Below, piece after piece: positions 63,914 to 64,000 of a DNA stretch of 64,000 nucleotides. The stretch's first letter is position 1; every line of letters starts with the position of its first letter. Origin of the DNA: Streptomyces sp. NBC_01478 (GTDB lineage: Bacteria > Actinomycetota > Actinomycetes > Streptomycetales > Streptomycetaceae); the NCBI RefSeq assembly GCF_036227225.1, contig NZ_CP109444.1:9343501-9407500 (forward strand), read 5' to 3'. The position numbers and the translations under genes were made by a program. A model generated the notes under the pieces. It was not told where the DNA came from. It saw nothing but the letters and a program-made list of their open reading frames with translations, and did no database searches.

Positions 63914-64000
63914 ACGCATACCCGTCCGCGCCCCTTACGCTTTCCGCTTCCCGCGGAGATACGGTGATCCGTGCCTGACCAGGCCACACAAGGTTGATGT

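Overview
The window is high-GC DNA with dense, strongly third-position-biased genes. Its families are those of a filamentous actinomycete, almost certainly Streptomyces: F420-type LLM oxidoreductase, PucR regulator, Tat-exported esterase and phosphoesterase, secreted M1 peptidase, PASTA-less Ser/Thr kinase, and the dispersed repeat containing CCCCGCGCCCC. Many gene pairs are coupled by ATGA or GTGA overlaps. No rRNA, tRNA, CRISPR array or intact insertion sequence was seen. About 51 intact genes, one partial gene and two gene remnants are annotated.

Layout. 0-6.1 kb: the end of a ROK sugar kinase, a small membrane protein, and an SNF2 helicase coupled to a SWIM zinc-finger protein. 6.2-9.6 kb: a PcaL-like fusion, a metallo-beta-lactamase-fold hydrolase, exonuclease III and a small conserved protein. 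9.7-12.9 kb: a four-gene glutamate-type ABC importer. 12.9-20 kb: a Tat-exported CocE-like hydrolase, a membrane protein, a secreted gamma-glutamyltransferase and a ClpC-like ATPase. 20-23 kb: a methionine aminopeptidase divergent from a small XRE regulator across a palindrome, and a large hypothetical protein. 23.2-32.2 kb: a reductive pyrimidine/hydantoin catabolism region with two paralogous carbamoyl-amide hydrolases, an aminotransferase, PucR, dihydropyrimidinase, an LLM oxidoreductase and an NCS1 permease. 32-43.7 kb: an exported protein, an AhpD-like protein, a two-component system coupled to a methyltransferase, a Tat metallophosphoesterase-LamG protein, a second gamma-glutamyltransferase-like protein, an inositol-phosphatase-family enzyme, and an FAD oxidoreductase coupled to a macro-domain protein.

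44-53 kb: a seven-gene minus-strand respiratory nitrate reductase operon (narK, hemerythrin, narG, narH, narJ, narI, cupin). A DosR/OsdR-like box sits at about -43 from a predicted start site. The operon lies between an intact macro-domain gene and a diverged, 5'-truncated copy of the same gene. The homology of the two copies runs past the stop codon, so this looks like an island at the macro/kinase junction. 54-64 kb: a Ser/Thr kinase divergent from a protein combining a PIN-like domain, a zinc-binding segment and an FHA domain; a secreted M1 peptidase; a phosphate module (Pit transporter, small membrane protein, PPK2); a DUF5519-like protein; and a class I aminotransferase.

Two regulatory themes stand out. 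First, four genes or operons (SNF2-SWIM, exonuclease III, FAD oxidoreductase-macro and, more weakly, the inositol-phosphatase gene) carry a TTGTCRGTG-N8-TAnnnT-like promoter, the RecA-NDp/PafBC type linked to the LexA-independent DNA-damage response in actinobacteria. Second, the pyrimidine region lacks a recognisable dihydropyrimidine dehydrogenase but has an F420-type LLM oxidoreductase in the same operon as dihydropyrimidinase. This makes an F420H2-dependent first step a testable hypothesis. All assignments come from reading the sequence. No database search was run.
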